DNA of 32,405 nt from an uncultured Akkermansia sp. (GCA_947629715.1 CANRET010000023.1:1-32405), one strand, 5' to 3'. Positions 1 to 9,218 are shown, numbered from the stretch's first letter. Numbers and translations are program-made. Notes: generated from the letters alone by a model not told the origin.

Positions 1-278
1 CGTCACTATTTTACCCCTCTCTTCTCATGACCTCAACTTTTTCTGTCATCTGTTGCATTTATCCTTGCAATCCACACAGGGTAAACACGCTCTGCGCCCC
101 CGATAAGGCAAACGCTGAAAGGATGAAATATAAGATCGGCATCATGAATTCAGCCCCGGCTTTTCATGACTCTCACTTTGAGAACTCTCAGTGACACATG
201 GGAAGCCATGACTGTTAAATCAACAAATGGCGCAGATCCATCTGTACTTGCAAGTCACACTTCATTCTCTGGCTCGTC

Positions 279-938
279 TCAAACTCCTTGTCTATTGTCC
301 CATAGTTCAATGTGCAAACGAGGACTGAGACGGACATGATGGTTGAGGCAGATTTCAGCAACAAGGGGGAGCAAGCGGCGGTAGGTTTGGCGGTCGGAGG
401 CACAGGGCATGAGCAGGATTTTTTCGTGAGGGAGATTGAGATCCGCTATGAACGGCCAATCCTGCTCGCGCGTGATCACAAATTTGAACCACGCGTTCGG
501 CATGTCGGCAAAGGCGGCCAACACGGATGGTTGTATGCATGCCGTGGCGTTGCCGGAGTGCGGCAACTTGGGCGACACGTTCCACTGATTCACGCGCTGC
601 ACGAGACGGGGAGAGGGAAGGAGAGTCCCGTTGGTTTCCACCTCAATCGTCAAATTTTGAGGAAGCAGAGGGAGCAGCTCTTCGAGATCGTCCGCCTGCA
701 GCAAAGGCTCCCCGCCGGTGATAATGATCCGCTCTCCCGGCATGGACAACAGGCGCTCGGCCACGGAAGCGGGAGACATCTCCAGGGGATTGCCCCAGGC
801 GTGTTTGGAATCGCACCACGAGCAATGCAAATTACAGCCGGACAAGCGCAGGAATGTAGCAGGAGAACCCGCGCTTGTCCCCTCCCCCTGCAGAGAGGAA
901 AAGAATTCCGGTGCGTTATTCAGACGTGCAATAAGCAT
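279..938 (-). CDS. queE: 7-carboxy-7-deazaguanine synthase QueE (radical SAM)
   Basis: This 219-residue protein matches the QueE family, which converts 6-carboxytetrahydropterin to 7-carboxy-7-deazaguanine, a step towards preQ0 and queuosine. The N-terminus carries the substrate-loop motif FFSSLQGEG followed by FLRLSGCNLHCSWCD. The latter is the CX3CX2C cluster that binds the 4Fe-4S centre and SAM. A GGEPLLQ motif (radical SAM GGE) follows at about residue 75. The length is typical for the family. The start at 938 is the first ATG before the conserved N-terminus. No queC, queD or queF lies nearby, so it is not in a queuosine operon here. It is divergent from the phosphatase gene, with 65 bases between the two starts. 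Confidence 0.95.
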   Translation of the reverse strand: MLIARLNNAPEFFSSLQGEGTSAGSPATFLRLSGCNLHCSWCDSKHAWGNPLEMSPASVAERLLSMPGERIIITGGEPLLQADDLEELLPLLPQNLTIEVETNGTLLPSPRLVQRVNQWNVSPKLPHSGNATACIQPSVLAAFADMPNAWFKFVITREQDWPFIADLNLPHEKILLMPCASDRQTYRRLLPLVAEICLNHHVRLSPRLHIELWDNRQGV

Positions 939-967
939 GGCTATGTGCTAGAATGTGCGGTGTCCCA

Positions 968-996
968 TACATACCAGAAACGCTACGGACGGTCAA
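968..996 (-). promoter_or_regulatory. Candidate promoter for queE
   Basis: On the minus strand TTGACC (996-991) and TATGTA (973-968) are separated by 17 bases. The -35 matches the consensus at 5 of 6 positions, the -10 at only 3 of 6. The predicted start near 961 gives a leader of about 23 bases before queE. This is a pattern match only. Confidence 0.3.
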
Positions 997-1003
997 CGTA
1001 ATT

Positions 1004-1495
1004 ATGCCCGCATCATTTCAACTTCGTCTTCTTTTCGTGTGTCTCGGCAATATCTGTCGCAGTCCGGCGGCTGAAATTGTGTGCCGTGCAGCTTTGAATA
1101 AAGCCGGACTGGCAGAGCGAGTGATGGTTGATTCCTGCGGTACCGCTTCCTATCATGTGGGTAGCAAGCCGGACGCTCGCATGCTCGCGGCCTTACAGCG
1201 CGCCGGGTATTCTTATGGAGGGCATCGCGGGCGTCAACTGCGCAAGTCAGATGGTGAGTCCTTCGATCTCATTATCCCCCAAGACGAGGAAAACCTGGAC
1301 GACGTGCAACGCCTGCTGCGCGGTTGCAAAGCACAAATTCGACCGATGAGTGTGTGGTTCCCCCAAGAAAGCGAATTGCGCGAGGTTCCGGATCCCTACT
1401 ACGGCGACTCTGCAGATTTTGACTCTGTGGTACTGCTGCTGGAGCAGAGCATGCCTCAGCTCATGGCATACGTAAACGAACGGCTCAGTGAGTGA
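1004..1495 (+). CDS. Low-molecular-weight protein tyrosine phosphatase
   Basis: This 163-residue cytosolic phosphatase has the family's P-loop near its N-terminus, LFVCLGNICRS, with the nucleophile Cys and CX5R(S) spacing. The catalytic-acid loop is DPYYGD near residue 129. The length is normal for the family. Members dephosphorylate tyrosine kinases of polysaccharide export or phospho-arginine; the substrate cannot be told from sequence. I chose ATG 1004 rather than the upstream ATG at 953 because the family starts only a few residues before the P-loop. It is the only confident plus-strand gene in the window. Its stop overlaps the decayed minus-strand gene end-to-end by 11 bases. Confidence 0.93.
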   Translation: MPASFQLRLLFVCLGNICRSPAAEIVCRAALNKAGLAERVMVDSCGTASYHVGSKPDARMLAALQRAGYSYGGHRGRQLRKSDGESFDLIIPQDEENLDDVQRLLRGCKAQIRPMSVWFPQESELREVPDPYYGDSADFDSVVLLLEQSMPQLMAYVNERLSE

Positions 1496-2724
1496 TGGTG
1501 ATTTCGCCGTAGAAATCGCTATGACTGGAGGGGTCGCAATCTCCGCTCTGGTCGAAACGGATGAAGAGGTGCGGCTCCCTCGGCGTCTGATTCACGGTGA
1601 GTGTATAGACGTTGTTTCTGGTGATTATCCCGGCAGAGCCTTCGTGGACATCCCGCGCCGCAAGCTTTGAGCCATCATAGAGCGAGACGGCGCGGATGTT
1701 GGCTGCATTGCCTCCTCGCGTGTAGGAAAAGGTCACCTTGTAAACGCCGGGGGATGAGATAGGCAGAGGCCTCATCAGTTCAATCGGTTTGCTTGAACCA
1801 CTCACGACATTCGGGGGCCATCCCTCTACATAGTTGAATCCCAGCAGCCAGTCCCGCTCCACAGCCTTGGCCGATTGCCTCAGGTAATTGTGTCGGGGTT
1901 GAGGGCAGCCATAGCTTGGGCGTATTTGCGGATTTTCGCGGCGGAGCTGGTGCCGAGAAGGCGACGCAAGATGCCGATACATCGGAGTACACGGAATCTT
2001 TCAAATAAGTCTCCGCTTGGGCGAGAGCCGCCTGCCAGCCTTTACCGGCATCCTTGCCCGTTTCGATGGCAAAAATCTCCATGGATAAATCGAATGGGGT
2101 GATGAGTTTGCGGGAATATCCCGTTTTATTCTCAGGATCGAGCTTTTTAATCTGTCCGATGATGTGCTCCAAGGTGTCCGGCGGATTAATGCCGGGCAAT
2201 CTGGAAGCCTTGCCAAGCAACTTGGCTTTTTTCACACCTTGCGCCTTTACAGCTCGGGCGAGCAATTCCTCCTGCTTGTGCATGGCGGTCATGTCATTCT
2301 CGATTATTTTGGCGACCTCCTGAGGCTTCGCCTTACGCATGATCGGGCCGCAAATTGTGGCATAGTGCCGACCACCCTTTGTGGGCATGAGGATGGCAGG
2401 GTAATCTGGCGCCTCCGGAATGGTCAGTTCCCCGAACTTCATCCTGTCGGCTTCTTTGTGCGCATCCGTCAGCACGTTAGGCGCGGGAACCTCCATGAAT
2501 ACAGCGTTTCCTGCAGCTTGCTTCACGCTGGTTGAGTTCATGAGCTTACGGCTTATCTTGACGCTGTTGTCATCCCAATCTTCCGCAAAAGCGAACAGGA
2601 TGTAACCATCGTCCTGCAGCACAGCTTGAGCCGCCTCAAAGGAATGCGCCTTCACGGGCGCGCCCACGGCAGGAACCTGGACTACGAGTCCCGTCATCAG
2701 AAGGATCAGTGCCAATTTTTCCAT
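1485..2724 (-). pseudogene. Decayed exported protein gene, two frameshifts
   Basis: The reading starts at ATG 2724 with a clear signal peptide (MEKLALILLMTGLVVQVPA) and continues in one frame through an N-terminal region that may be thioredoxin-like. Near 1980 the coding sense moves to another frame, where a stretch ending AKIRKYAQAMAALNPD is readable. Near 1890 it moves to a third frame, reading YLRQSAKAVERDWLLG and then a beta-rich C-terminal domain ending at 1485. No single frame covers the gene. The uninterrupted frame-1 extension past 1980 is low-complexity and out of character. The product was probably a secreted or periplasmic protein of about 410 residues. It follows the next pseudogene by 28 bases and both may have formed an operon. 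Two assembly errors are a less likely alternative. Confidence 0.75.
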
Positions 2725-2752
2725 TTCCGAAATTGATTTTTCAATGGTGACA

Positions 2753-3391
2753 TTAAGCGGCCGGATTGCCATAGATGAAGATGCTGCGCAGATGGAAGTA
2801 TTCCGGTCCGCCCTGTCGCAGGATACGCACATACTTCGCCAATGGACGAGTTGCACTCAGATCTACCGACAAAACCGGCTGCTTGCAGGTACCGAGCTGG
2901 GCCACATCACGCCAGTCGTCGTCCTTTCCCGGATATGCCGACAACGCAGATCGTCAAGGTGAGCCAATTTAGCCGGTGGATGCGTACCGGTCGGGACTCC
3001 TTGCAAATAATCCGTATGTTCTTTTTTGAGCCTTTCAAGATTGGCGCGGCGTTGTTCATCAAGATGGATGCGTGCTTGCTCGGCTCGTCTTTCCATGATA
3101 AGCATATCTGCATCTGCCAACAGGAGACGATTGTACGACTCTTTCAGGAATTCAGAAATAGCGGCTTCATCCGTTGATTTGAGACGTTCGTCTATCAGTT
3201 GAACAAGCTTAGCAACGGCTTGATCCGGATGGCGCCAATCCTCTGCAGTAAGAACGCACTCGATGTAGCTGCCGGGGGATGGAACGCCGAATGTGCAACG
3301 CATCGCACAGTGCCGCTCCCGCCACCAAAGGAAAGGCAACGCTGCCGATTATCCTTTGAATGTATGACATAAACACAAAAGAAATGCGCAA
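2753..3391 (-). pseudogene. Decayed exported protein gene with two compensating frameshifts
   Basis: A signal-peptide start is visible at ATG 3391 (MRISFVFMSYIQRIIGSVAF, then PLVAGAAL). Around 3295 the coding sense shifts to a second frame, which carries a helical charged region (LVQLIDERLKSTDEAAISEF and onwards). Around 2940 it returns to the first frame, with a C-terminal segment containing DDDWRDVAQLG and YVRILRQGGPEYFHLRSIFI. The last part resembles the end of a discoidin/F5-8-type carbohydrate-binding beta-sandwich, but I am unsure of that. The product would have been about 210 residues and exported. I infer a real pseudogene because the neighbouring genes are intact. Confidence 0.7.
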
Positions 3392-3509
3392 CGGAGAGCT
3401 CTTTTAGCAGATGATGGTCGCCACGGTGTGAAGTTTCTCGTATAAGACCCCGCCCTCGCCAATTCTCACACCTCTCCACGGGATCGATTAAGCTGTCACT
3501 TTCTAAGAT

Positions 3510-3634
3510 TCAACGCTCGTAAAACGATTTGAAGAACGACTGCAGCGTCACGTTCAAACTCACGTGCACCCCACTCCGACAATTACTCCAAATGGGAAGA
3601 CTCCCGCGATGATTTTTCTGATCACGCTCATCAT
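3510..3634 (-). pseudogene. Possible remnant of a small membrane or lipoprotein ORF
   Basis: Tandem ATGs at 3634 and 3631 open a 24-codon frame, MMSVIRKIIAGVFPFGVIVG then VGCT, stopping at 3560. It is hydrophobic like a signal or membrane peptide. An overlapping frame entered by a one-base shift adds SLNVTLQSFFKSFYER before stopping at 3510. It begins 19 bases after the ftsZ stop. This may be a 40-residue peptide broken by a frameshift, or chance. No family is recognised. Confidence 0.2.
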
Positions 3635-3653
3635 GGCGTCCAGGAATTTTTGC

Positions 3654-5201
3654 CTATCGGTCCGGGAAAACGTCTCGCAAATCATTGTTGCGCATCGACG
3701 GCGGCGTGTCTATGTCGTCCTCCTCTCTCCCGGCAGTCGGGACATGCCCGCCCGCCGACGGCGCGTACGGACGCGCAGTGGGGGCCACCGCAGACGTCTG
3801 ATCCGAAAGTTCTGCGCTGCTTTGACCATGCGATGCACGCACCCGCATTGTAGCCACCGGGGGCATGTAATCCTCTCGATCACGTGTGTTGTATCTTTGC
3901 GGTGCAGGAGAAGAGAAGAGGTCCAACTGGCGCGGCGGCGTTCGTCGCTCAACATTCGGATGGAGTTCAGGTTGAGTTTCGTGAATCACCGACCGAACTT
4001 CTCCTTCAGCGTCATCGTAGAGCGTTTCCTCCTGCTGCTCGTCGCTTCTCTCGTTTTCCTCCTCATCTGGTTCCTCCTCCCCCGAGTCTTGCGCTTCCTG
4101 TTCCGGCTCCTCGTCATTCACCTCGTCATCAGACTGATCTTCCTGGTCTCCTGCATCCGATTCCTGCTCTTCCTGCGGCGGCTCCTCTTCCTCCGGCCGC
4201 ACCGGTACAGGGGCAGCCGCGCATGCAGCCTTGAATTCCTGCGCATCGATCGAGGCGATAAGCGTCACGCGCATCTCCTCTCCCAAGTTCGCCTTGACCG
4301 CCGTTCCGAAGAATATCTGCACATCCTCGCCTCCAAGCGATTCGCGCACAATCTCCATCGCTTTCCTGATTTCGCTGATGGAGAGGCTTTCTCCGCCGGC
4401 TATATGTACGATCGCCGTGCGAGCAAACCGCAGAGCACCATGGTATGCGGTAAGCGGAGATTCCACGGCTGCTCGAGCCGCCTGCTCTGCGCGCTCAGTC
4501 CCGTACCCGCTGCCCGATCCGAACACGCAGCGCGAATCACAATTTTCCAAAGCCACCGCCAGTTCGTCCAATCCCAGATTAATCAATCCGGGGGAAGTGG
4601 CCATCATCGGCACCGAAGCCGTTGCCTTCGCCAACAGACGATCCACTTCCTCAAAAACTTCGCGCGCCCCATTGCGGTCGCGGAACAACTCTTCCATGTA
4701 ATCGTTCTCAAAACAGAAAACGATGTCGGACAGACGCGCCACTTCTTCATGCGCTTGCTCTGCTTGTTCCAATCGGCGCTTGCCTTCAAAGCTGAAAGGC
4801 AGCATGATCACACTCACCAAAAACACGCTCATTTCATGAACAATGCGCGCCAATTCAGGCGCAGCGCCGGAACCCGTACCGCCGCCGAGTCCCGCCACCA
4901 TGATCACGAGCTTGCTCTGCTGCAAAATCTCGCGCACGCGCTGTTCGCTCTCCTGCATGGCCCGACGCCCCACTTCAGGGTCACCGCCCGAACCCAGTCC
5001 GTGGTTCAAACCCTCGCCCAGCTGAATAAACTCCACATTTCCGCAGGCGCGCCCAACGCGCTCATCGAGCGACATGATGAAGAGGCGCACATTCTCCGCG
5101 CTCGAAGCGTTGAAGCACTTGAGCACATTGGCGCCGGCGCCGCCGATGCCAATAATGGCAATCCCTCCCTCCTGAGGTTGATTCTCGTGGTATTGTAGCA
5201 T
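3654..5201 (-). CDS. ftsZ: Cell division protein FtsZ
   Basis: The product is a 515-residue tubulin-like GTPase that polymerises at midcell. The GTP-binding N-terminal domain shows GIGGAGANVLKCF (residues 18-30) and the signature GLGGGTGSGAAPEL (104-117). The activation domain runs to about residue 320 and includes GTAVKANLGEEMRVTLIAS. Residues 337-400 are an extremely Glu/Asp-rich linker. The end carries DDIDTPPSMRNN (about 495-506), which fits the conserved C-terminal peptide that binds FtsA. The family usually has 380-400 residues, so the extra length is the linker. In the T7 loop (NLGLDE, 208-213) the position equivalent to E. coli Asp209 is Gly and that of Asp212 is Glu. It starts 12 bases after ftsA and is probably co-transcribed. 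Confidence 0.96.
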   Translation of the reverse strand: MLQYHENQPQEGGIAIIGIGGAGANVLKCFNASSAENVRLFIMSLDERVGRACGNVEFIQLGEGLNHGLGSGGDPEVGRRAMQESEQRVREILQQSKLVIMVAGLGGGTGSGAAPELARIVHEMSVFLVSVIMLPFSFEGKRRLEQAEQAHEEVARLSDIVFCFENDYMEELFRDRNGAREVFEEVDRLLAKATASVPMMATSPGLINLGLDELAVALENCDSRCVFGSGSGYGTERAEQAARAAVESPLTAYHGALRFARTAIVHIAGGESLSISEIRKAMEIVRESLGGEDVQIFFGTAVKANLGEEMRVTLIASIDAQEFKAACAAAPVPVRPEEEEPPQEEQESDAGDQEDQSDDEVNDEEPEQEAQDSGEEEPDEEENERSDEQQEETLYDDAEGEVRSVIHETQPELHPNVERRTPPRQLDLFSSPAPQRYNTRDREDYMPPVATMRVRASHGQSSAELSDQTSAVAPTARPYAPSAGGHVPTAGREEDDIDTPPSMRNNDLRDVFPDR

Positions 5202-5213
5202 AGATATGTAAGA

Positions 5214-6434
5214 TTACTTGCTGTGGAAAAAGAGCTTGCGCAGCCACTCCAACCAAGCCGGATTCCCCATGGCGCGCGAAGTTTCGTCTTCGTATTTTTG
5301 CGCGTAGCGGATCAAGCCTGTGGCAGTGAAATAGCGTGGATCGTTCAAGTACGTATTCCCCTCCTCGACGGATAAACCGGAACAGCCATGTACATTGGTG
5401 CGGAATATTGAGGATGCCAGCCCTTCCAGCCCTCGCATCAAGCTCGTGCCGCCGGAGAGGTAAACTTCCAGCCCGTTGTTGCGCCATAATTCCTCGGGTA
5501 TTCGGCGCCGCACGCGTTCCAGCGTGTCGCGCAAACGGTCTTGGATGATCTGATTGAGCTCGCCGCGCACGATCGCCACGTCGTGCAACCCGGTGTCCGT
5601 GCGGTAAAGTGCGAGTGACCTGTCTTTAGTGTCGCCGCTCGCGTTGCCTTCCCGACACTTCAGCGTCTCAGCCGCCGCCAGAGAAACCCTGTGCCCGGTC
5701 ACTACGGTGATGTCGTTGTTGATGGTGCGACCGCCCGCCGGAATGCAGCCGCAAGTCACAATCTCCCCGTCCTTGTAGCAGATGTAGTCCGTGGTGCCGC
5801 CTCCTATATCAATCACCAGCGCTCCGCTCTCCTTCTGTTGACGCTTCAGTACACGCATGGCCGTAGCCAGGGGCGCAAACACCATGCATTCCACCTCCAA
5901 TGGCACGTCTATCACGCATTGCAATGAATTCTGCAATCGCGTCCGTATCCCGTGTATCACATGGCAATTTACGTCTATGGTCCTTCCGCTCAACCCCTCC
6001 GGCATGGTAGAGGGAGAACGTCCGTCAATGGAGTACCCGCCCAACTCGCGGTTGATGACAATGCGATCCGGCGCCAGGTCTAAATGCTCCGCCTTCTCTC
6101 GTGCTGTGATAAGGTGTTCCTCATCGATAAGATTCTCATCGTCCGGCAAGCGATATGATCCCACATTCGTCTCCCCATAAATATGCTCCCCGGTTACACT
6201 CAGATATACATTCAAAATGTCAGCATTGGCGCTCTCCTGAGCGCGTTCCAGGGCATCGCGCACACACTGGCGCACAAGCTGAGGCTTTTCAACCTCTCCT
6301 TTCGTCACACCCGCGCTTTGCACGCACCCCGCCCCGATAATCGTCGCCGTGGTATCCGACCTCACCTCTCCTACAACCATGCAGGTTTTTGAGGTTCCTA
6401 TCTCCAGTCCGACATATATTTTTGATTGAGCCAT
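5214..6434 (-). CDS. ftsA: Cell division protein FtsA (actin-like membrane tether)
   Basis: This 406-residue actin-fold ATPase anchors FtsZ filaments to the membrane. It begins with the phosphate-1 motif IYVGLEIGTSKTCMVVGEV. Phosphate-2 reads VIDIGGGTTDYICY near residue 215, and the adenosine motif is YLSGGTSLMRGLEGLA near residue 330. The C-terminus ends in LEWLRKLFFHSK, an amphipathic basic helix fitting the membrane-targeting sequence. The length matches the family. The leader includes a 7-bp stem-loop (6454-6474) and an AAGGGA sequence a few bases before the ATG, one of the few Shine-Dalgarno-like sites in the window. The usual mur and ftsQ genes are not upstream; a MATE transporter gene is. 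Confidence 0.96.
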   Translation of the reverse strand: MAQSKIYVGLEIGTSKTCMVVGEVRSDTTATIIGAGCVQSAGVTKGEVEKPQLVRQCVRDALERAQESANADILNVYLSVTGEHIYGETNVGSYRLPDDENLIDEEHLITAREKAEHLDLAPDRIVINRELGGYSIDGRSPSTMPEGLSGRTIDVNCHVIHGIRTRLQNSLQCVIDVPLEVECMVFAPLATAMRVLKRQQKESGALVIDIGGGTTDYICYKDGEIVTCGCIPAGGRTINNDITVVTGHRVSLAAAETLKCREGNASGDTKDRSLALYRTDTGLHDVAIVRGELNQIIQDRLRDTLERVRRRIPEELWRNNGLEVYLSGGTSLMRGLEGLASSIFRTNVHGCSGLSVEEGNTYLNDPRYFTATGLIRYAQKYEDETSRAMGNPAWLEWLRKLFFHSK

Positions 6435-6453
6435 TGTGGATCCCTTTCATTCC

Positions 6454-6474
6454 AGCTGCGCGTGCTCCGCAGCT
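6454..6474. promoter_or_regulatory. Perfect stem-loop in the ftsA leader
   Basis: AGCTGCG (6454-6460) and CGCAGCT (6468-6474) form a perfect 7-bp inverted repeat around a 7-base loop, 19 bases upstream of the ftsA ATG. It has no T-run on either side, so it is not an obvious terminator. It could be a protein-binding site or an mRNA hairpin affecting ftsA translation. The function is inferred only from position. Confidence 0.45.
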
Positions 6475-6595
6475 CCCCGGTCATCCTATCACATGGCTCA
6501 TCGGCATGCCAGCTATTTTTTAACTTTTCCTCACAAAAAATCTCCGCTGATTTCAGGGCGATCAACCAGCTCGCCCCGTGACCGCTTTCCCCGAT

Positions 6596-7984
6596 TCAGC
6601 GCGTTGAAAAAATTCGACGCGACGTGCTGATAAATCTCCATCGAAGAACACAGGCAATCAGGGTGAGGGAAAGGATGAAACTCCACCACGCACCCTGCGG
6701 CCCCATGGCGGGGAATATCCAATCCGTGCGTATCAGGATGACAGAGACGGGGAAGCCAAATAACCAGTAACATCCGATATTGGCCCATGTGATCACGGCT
6801 GTATCATGACACCCGCGCAGCAACCCAGCCATGAGCGCCTGCGTCGCGTCCGAAAGTTGATAAATCGCACACAGCGCCACCAGTGTCGAAGCCGTTTGCT
6901 GCACAACGACATCTGTCGTGTAAAGAGCCACCAATTCTTGCCTTCCCCAGATGACAAGCGCCATAAACACGACGGATGCAGCATACATAAAGCGCGTTGC
7001 GCTGCGGACCATCGCGCGGAAAGAAACCGCATCTCCGGCCCCCACGTGGTAAGCCGCTCGGATGGACACCGCCACACTCAGACTGAGAGGAAACATAAAT
7101 AGCACACCGGAAATATTGATAGCTATCTGTTGTGCACTTACCATCAACTCACCAAGTGGAGCAATCACCAGAGTTATCACACAGAAATAGCTCATCTCGC
7201 ACAACGAGGCGACGCCAAGCGGTAAGCCCAACCGCAAAATCCTCTTCACAAGCCTGTGGTTCACCCGACGACCAAGAGCGAGCATCTGACGCGCCGCAAC
7301 ACGGTGCCGCCGTGAAATGATTTGCATTCCCAATAACACGATGCACATCAGCCAGTGAACAATTGTCGTGGCCAACCCGCAACCTGCCCCGCCAAGCGCC
7401 GGGAACCCCCACCAACCCAACACACAAGCAAAGTTCAACGGCACATTAAGCAACACCCCCAGCAGACACACCACCATCGCCGGACGCGTCTGCGCATATC
7501 CCTCCCAGCATCCTTGCACAACTCGCATAAAAAGCGATACAGGTATGGCCCCCATCAAGAAGTACACGTAGAGGGAAGCTTGCTGCGCTACATATTGAGA
7601 ATCTGTTATATAAGGGAATACGAGGCTGCCCAGGAAAAGCAAGGTCAACTCCACGCCCATGAGAAACGCGCTGAGCAGCTTCGCGTGATTCAACAAAAAA
7701 CCAACGCGCATCTCCTGCCCTGCTCCGAGCAGGCGCGCCACCATGGGACCAATGATGGAGAGAACGGCTCCTACAGACACCATGACAGGCGTTGTAATTG
7801 AGGTGCCGAGAGCTACCGCCGCCAGATCCGCTGTACCGGCCTGACCGGCTACAATCGTATCAACAACCCCCATTCCCACGCTCATGAGGTTGGCCAGGTA
7901 CAGCGGCGCCATGAGGACGAGTACGCGCTTCAACTCACCGCCCCCGGTCGTTTTCGACCTGTGAATCAAGGGACGCATGCTCAT
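6596..7984 (-). CDS. MATE family multidrug/sodium (proton) antiporter
   Basis: This 462-residue inner-membrane protein has about twelve hydrophobic segments in two similar halves, as in the MATE family of drug and metabolite efflux antiporters. The first helix region, LYLANLMSVGMGVVDTIVAG, is typical, as is the MVARLLGAGQ segment after helix two. The length is standard. The start codon overlaps the stop of the RNase D gene as ATGA, so translation is probably coupled. An ATG two codons inside (7978) is an alternative start. The substrate cannot be predicted. Confidence 0.93.
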   Translation of the reverse strand: MSMRPLIHRSKTTGGGELKRVLVLMAPLYLANLMSVGMGVVDTIVAGQAGTADLAAVALGTSITTPVMVSVGAVLSIIGPMVARLLGAGQEMRVGFLLNHAKLLSAFLMGVELTLLFLGSLVFPYITDSQYVAQQASLYVYFLMGAIPVSLFMRVVQGCWEGYAQTRPAMVVCLLGVLLNVPLNFACVLGWWGFPALGGAGCGLATTIVHWLMCIVLLGMQIISRRHRVAARQMLALGRRVNHRLVKRILRLGLPLGVASLCEMSYFCVITLVIAPLGELMVSAQQIAINISGVLFMFPLSLSVAVSIRAAYHVGAGDAVSFRAMVRSATRFMYAASVVFMALVIWGRQELVALYTTDVVVQQTASTLVALCAIYQLSDATQALMAGLLRGCHDTAVITWANIGCYWLFGFPVSVILIRTDWIFPAMGPQGAWWSFILSLTLIACVLRWRFISTSRRIFSTR

Positions 7985-9075
7985 GCAAACTTCTGTGCCT
8001 TTTTGCTTTGCGTGAGCAAGAGGCGCTGCCAGCGCATCAGTGCCTCCAATCCGCTGTGCTCGTCCGCCGCTACATGTTCCAACTGAGCGCGCGAAGCAAT
8101 AAGACTGGCGTTGATCCCCAACTCGGCAGCCAGAGCATCGCGCCGCTGAATCCAGCTCTCCAGCCGTTCCTCCGTGGGCGGATGAGGAGACTGCGATTTG
8201 TCATGCCGCGCAATTTGGGGATATTCCTCCTCATCCAGCAATTGGAACTGCGCCACAACTCGGCGGTACCTGGCCCGGCGTGACGCGTTTCCTCCCGGCA
8301 TTCCCGGTGTGCGGAAATCCTGCAGCATTGCGCTGCGTCCGAGTAATTCTTGATTCGAACAAACCATAAACACAGGCTTATCTATGCGCGCTGCCTCACC
8401 CTCTCGCCACTTCCATAGCGCGCGCAACGCCGCAAGCCCCCGCCGATTGAGACGTCCGCTCCCACGGATGCGCCACATCTCCCCCGACTCAGTGCTGCAC
8501 CGCTGCTGTCCTCGTCCCAGATTGGTCTCGCAACTTTCAATAAACCATTCGTAGCGTCCCTTCGCCTTAAGCTGTTCCATCAAGCGATCCGCCATGCCCA
8601 GCATATAGGCCACATCCCCCCGGGCATACTCCTGCATGGCCGGAGAAATGGGACGCTTGCTCCAATCCGCTTTCTGATTCTTTTTGCTCAGTTTGATCCC
8701 ATAGAAATACTCGACCAGTGCCGCAAGCCCAAACTGTTCATGTCCAAGCAGTCGAGCCGCTATCTGCGTATCCAGTATCATATCGGGCAGCGCTCCGTAG
8801 GCACGCTTCAAAAGGCTCATATCGTAATCCGCCCCATGCATCCACACCTGCGCCCCGACCAACCATTCGCAAAATGGGCTCATATCATTGATGACCAATG
8901 GGTCAATAATCTCAACACCCTGCTCATCCGCATATTGTATCAAACACAGTCCCTCGTTGTAGCGGTGCAAACTATCCGCTTCCAGATCCAACACAGTACG
9001 CCCCTGCGGCTGAGCCTTAGCCCGCTCAGCCCACCGGCGCAAGCTGGCAACATCCGTGATCATCCCCGGACTCAT
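7981..9075 (-). CDS. rnd: Ribonuclease D-like 3'-5' exonuclease with HRDC domain
   Basis: The N-terminal half is a DEDD exonuclease: Exo I VLDLEADSLHRY, Exo II WMHGADYDMSLL, and Exo III YARGDVAYMLG with the YX3D spacing. The C-terminal half is helical with an HRDC-type region (RRGLAALRALWKWREGEAAR). Family members trim the 3' ends of tRNA and other stable RNAs. I place the start at ATG 9075 (MSPGMITDV, 364 residues), because the family begins close to the MITDV segment. A GTG at 9129 preceded by GGAG would add 18 residues, and ATG 9063 would remove four. The stop overlaps the transporter start. Confidence 0.92.
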   Translation of the reverse strand: MSPGMITDVASLRRWAERAKAQPQGRTVLDLEADSLHRYNEGLCLIQYADEQGVEIIDPLVINDMSPFCEWLVGAQVWMHGADYDMSLLKRAYGALPDMILDTQIAARLLGHEQFGLAALVEYFYGIKLSKKNQKADWSKRPISPAMQEYARGDVAYMLGMADRLMEQLKAKGRYEWFIESCETNLGRGQQRCSTESGEMWRIRGSGRLNRRGLAALRALWKWREGEAARIDKPVFMVCSNQELLGRSAMLQDFRTPGMPGGNASRRARYRRVVAQFQLLDEEEYPQIARHDKSQSPHPPTEERLESWIQRRDALAAELGINASLIASRAQLEHVAADEHSGLEALMRWQRLLLTQSKKAQKFA

Positions 9076-9218
9076 GCTACCACACGCCTGCTTATTTGAC
9101 AAGCTCAAGCAATACCCCTTCCCCGCCACCCTTCTCCGGCTTGTTCTAGTGCGTCACCTTGATTCTTCATGAGCGCAGCCAGCGACTCCTTCTTCGGGGC
9201 ATGTGCTCAACTGGGTGA

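Noticed and set aside
59..145. 28-codon minus-strand frame with a signal-peptide-like start (MMPILYFILSAFALSG)
   Set aside because: It is too short, ends without a mature domain, and lacks other support; it could be chance or a remnant.
312..1001. 229-codon plus-strand open frame opposite queE
   Set aside because: It mirrors queE codon structure and shows no recognisable domain.
3564..5198. 544-codon plus-strand open frame opposite ftsZ
   Set aside because: It is antisense to an unmistakable ftsZ, Arg/Leu-rich in a way expected from a reversed acidic region, and has no family features.
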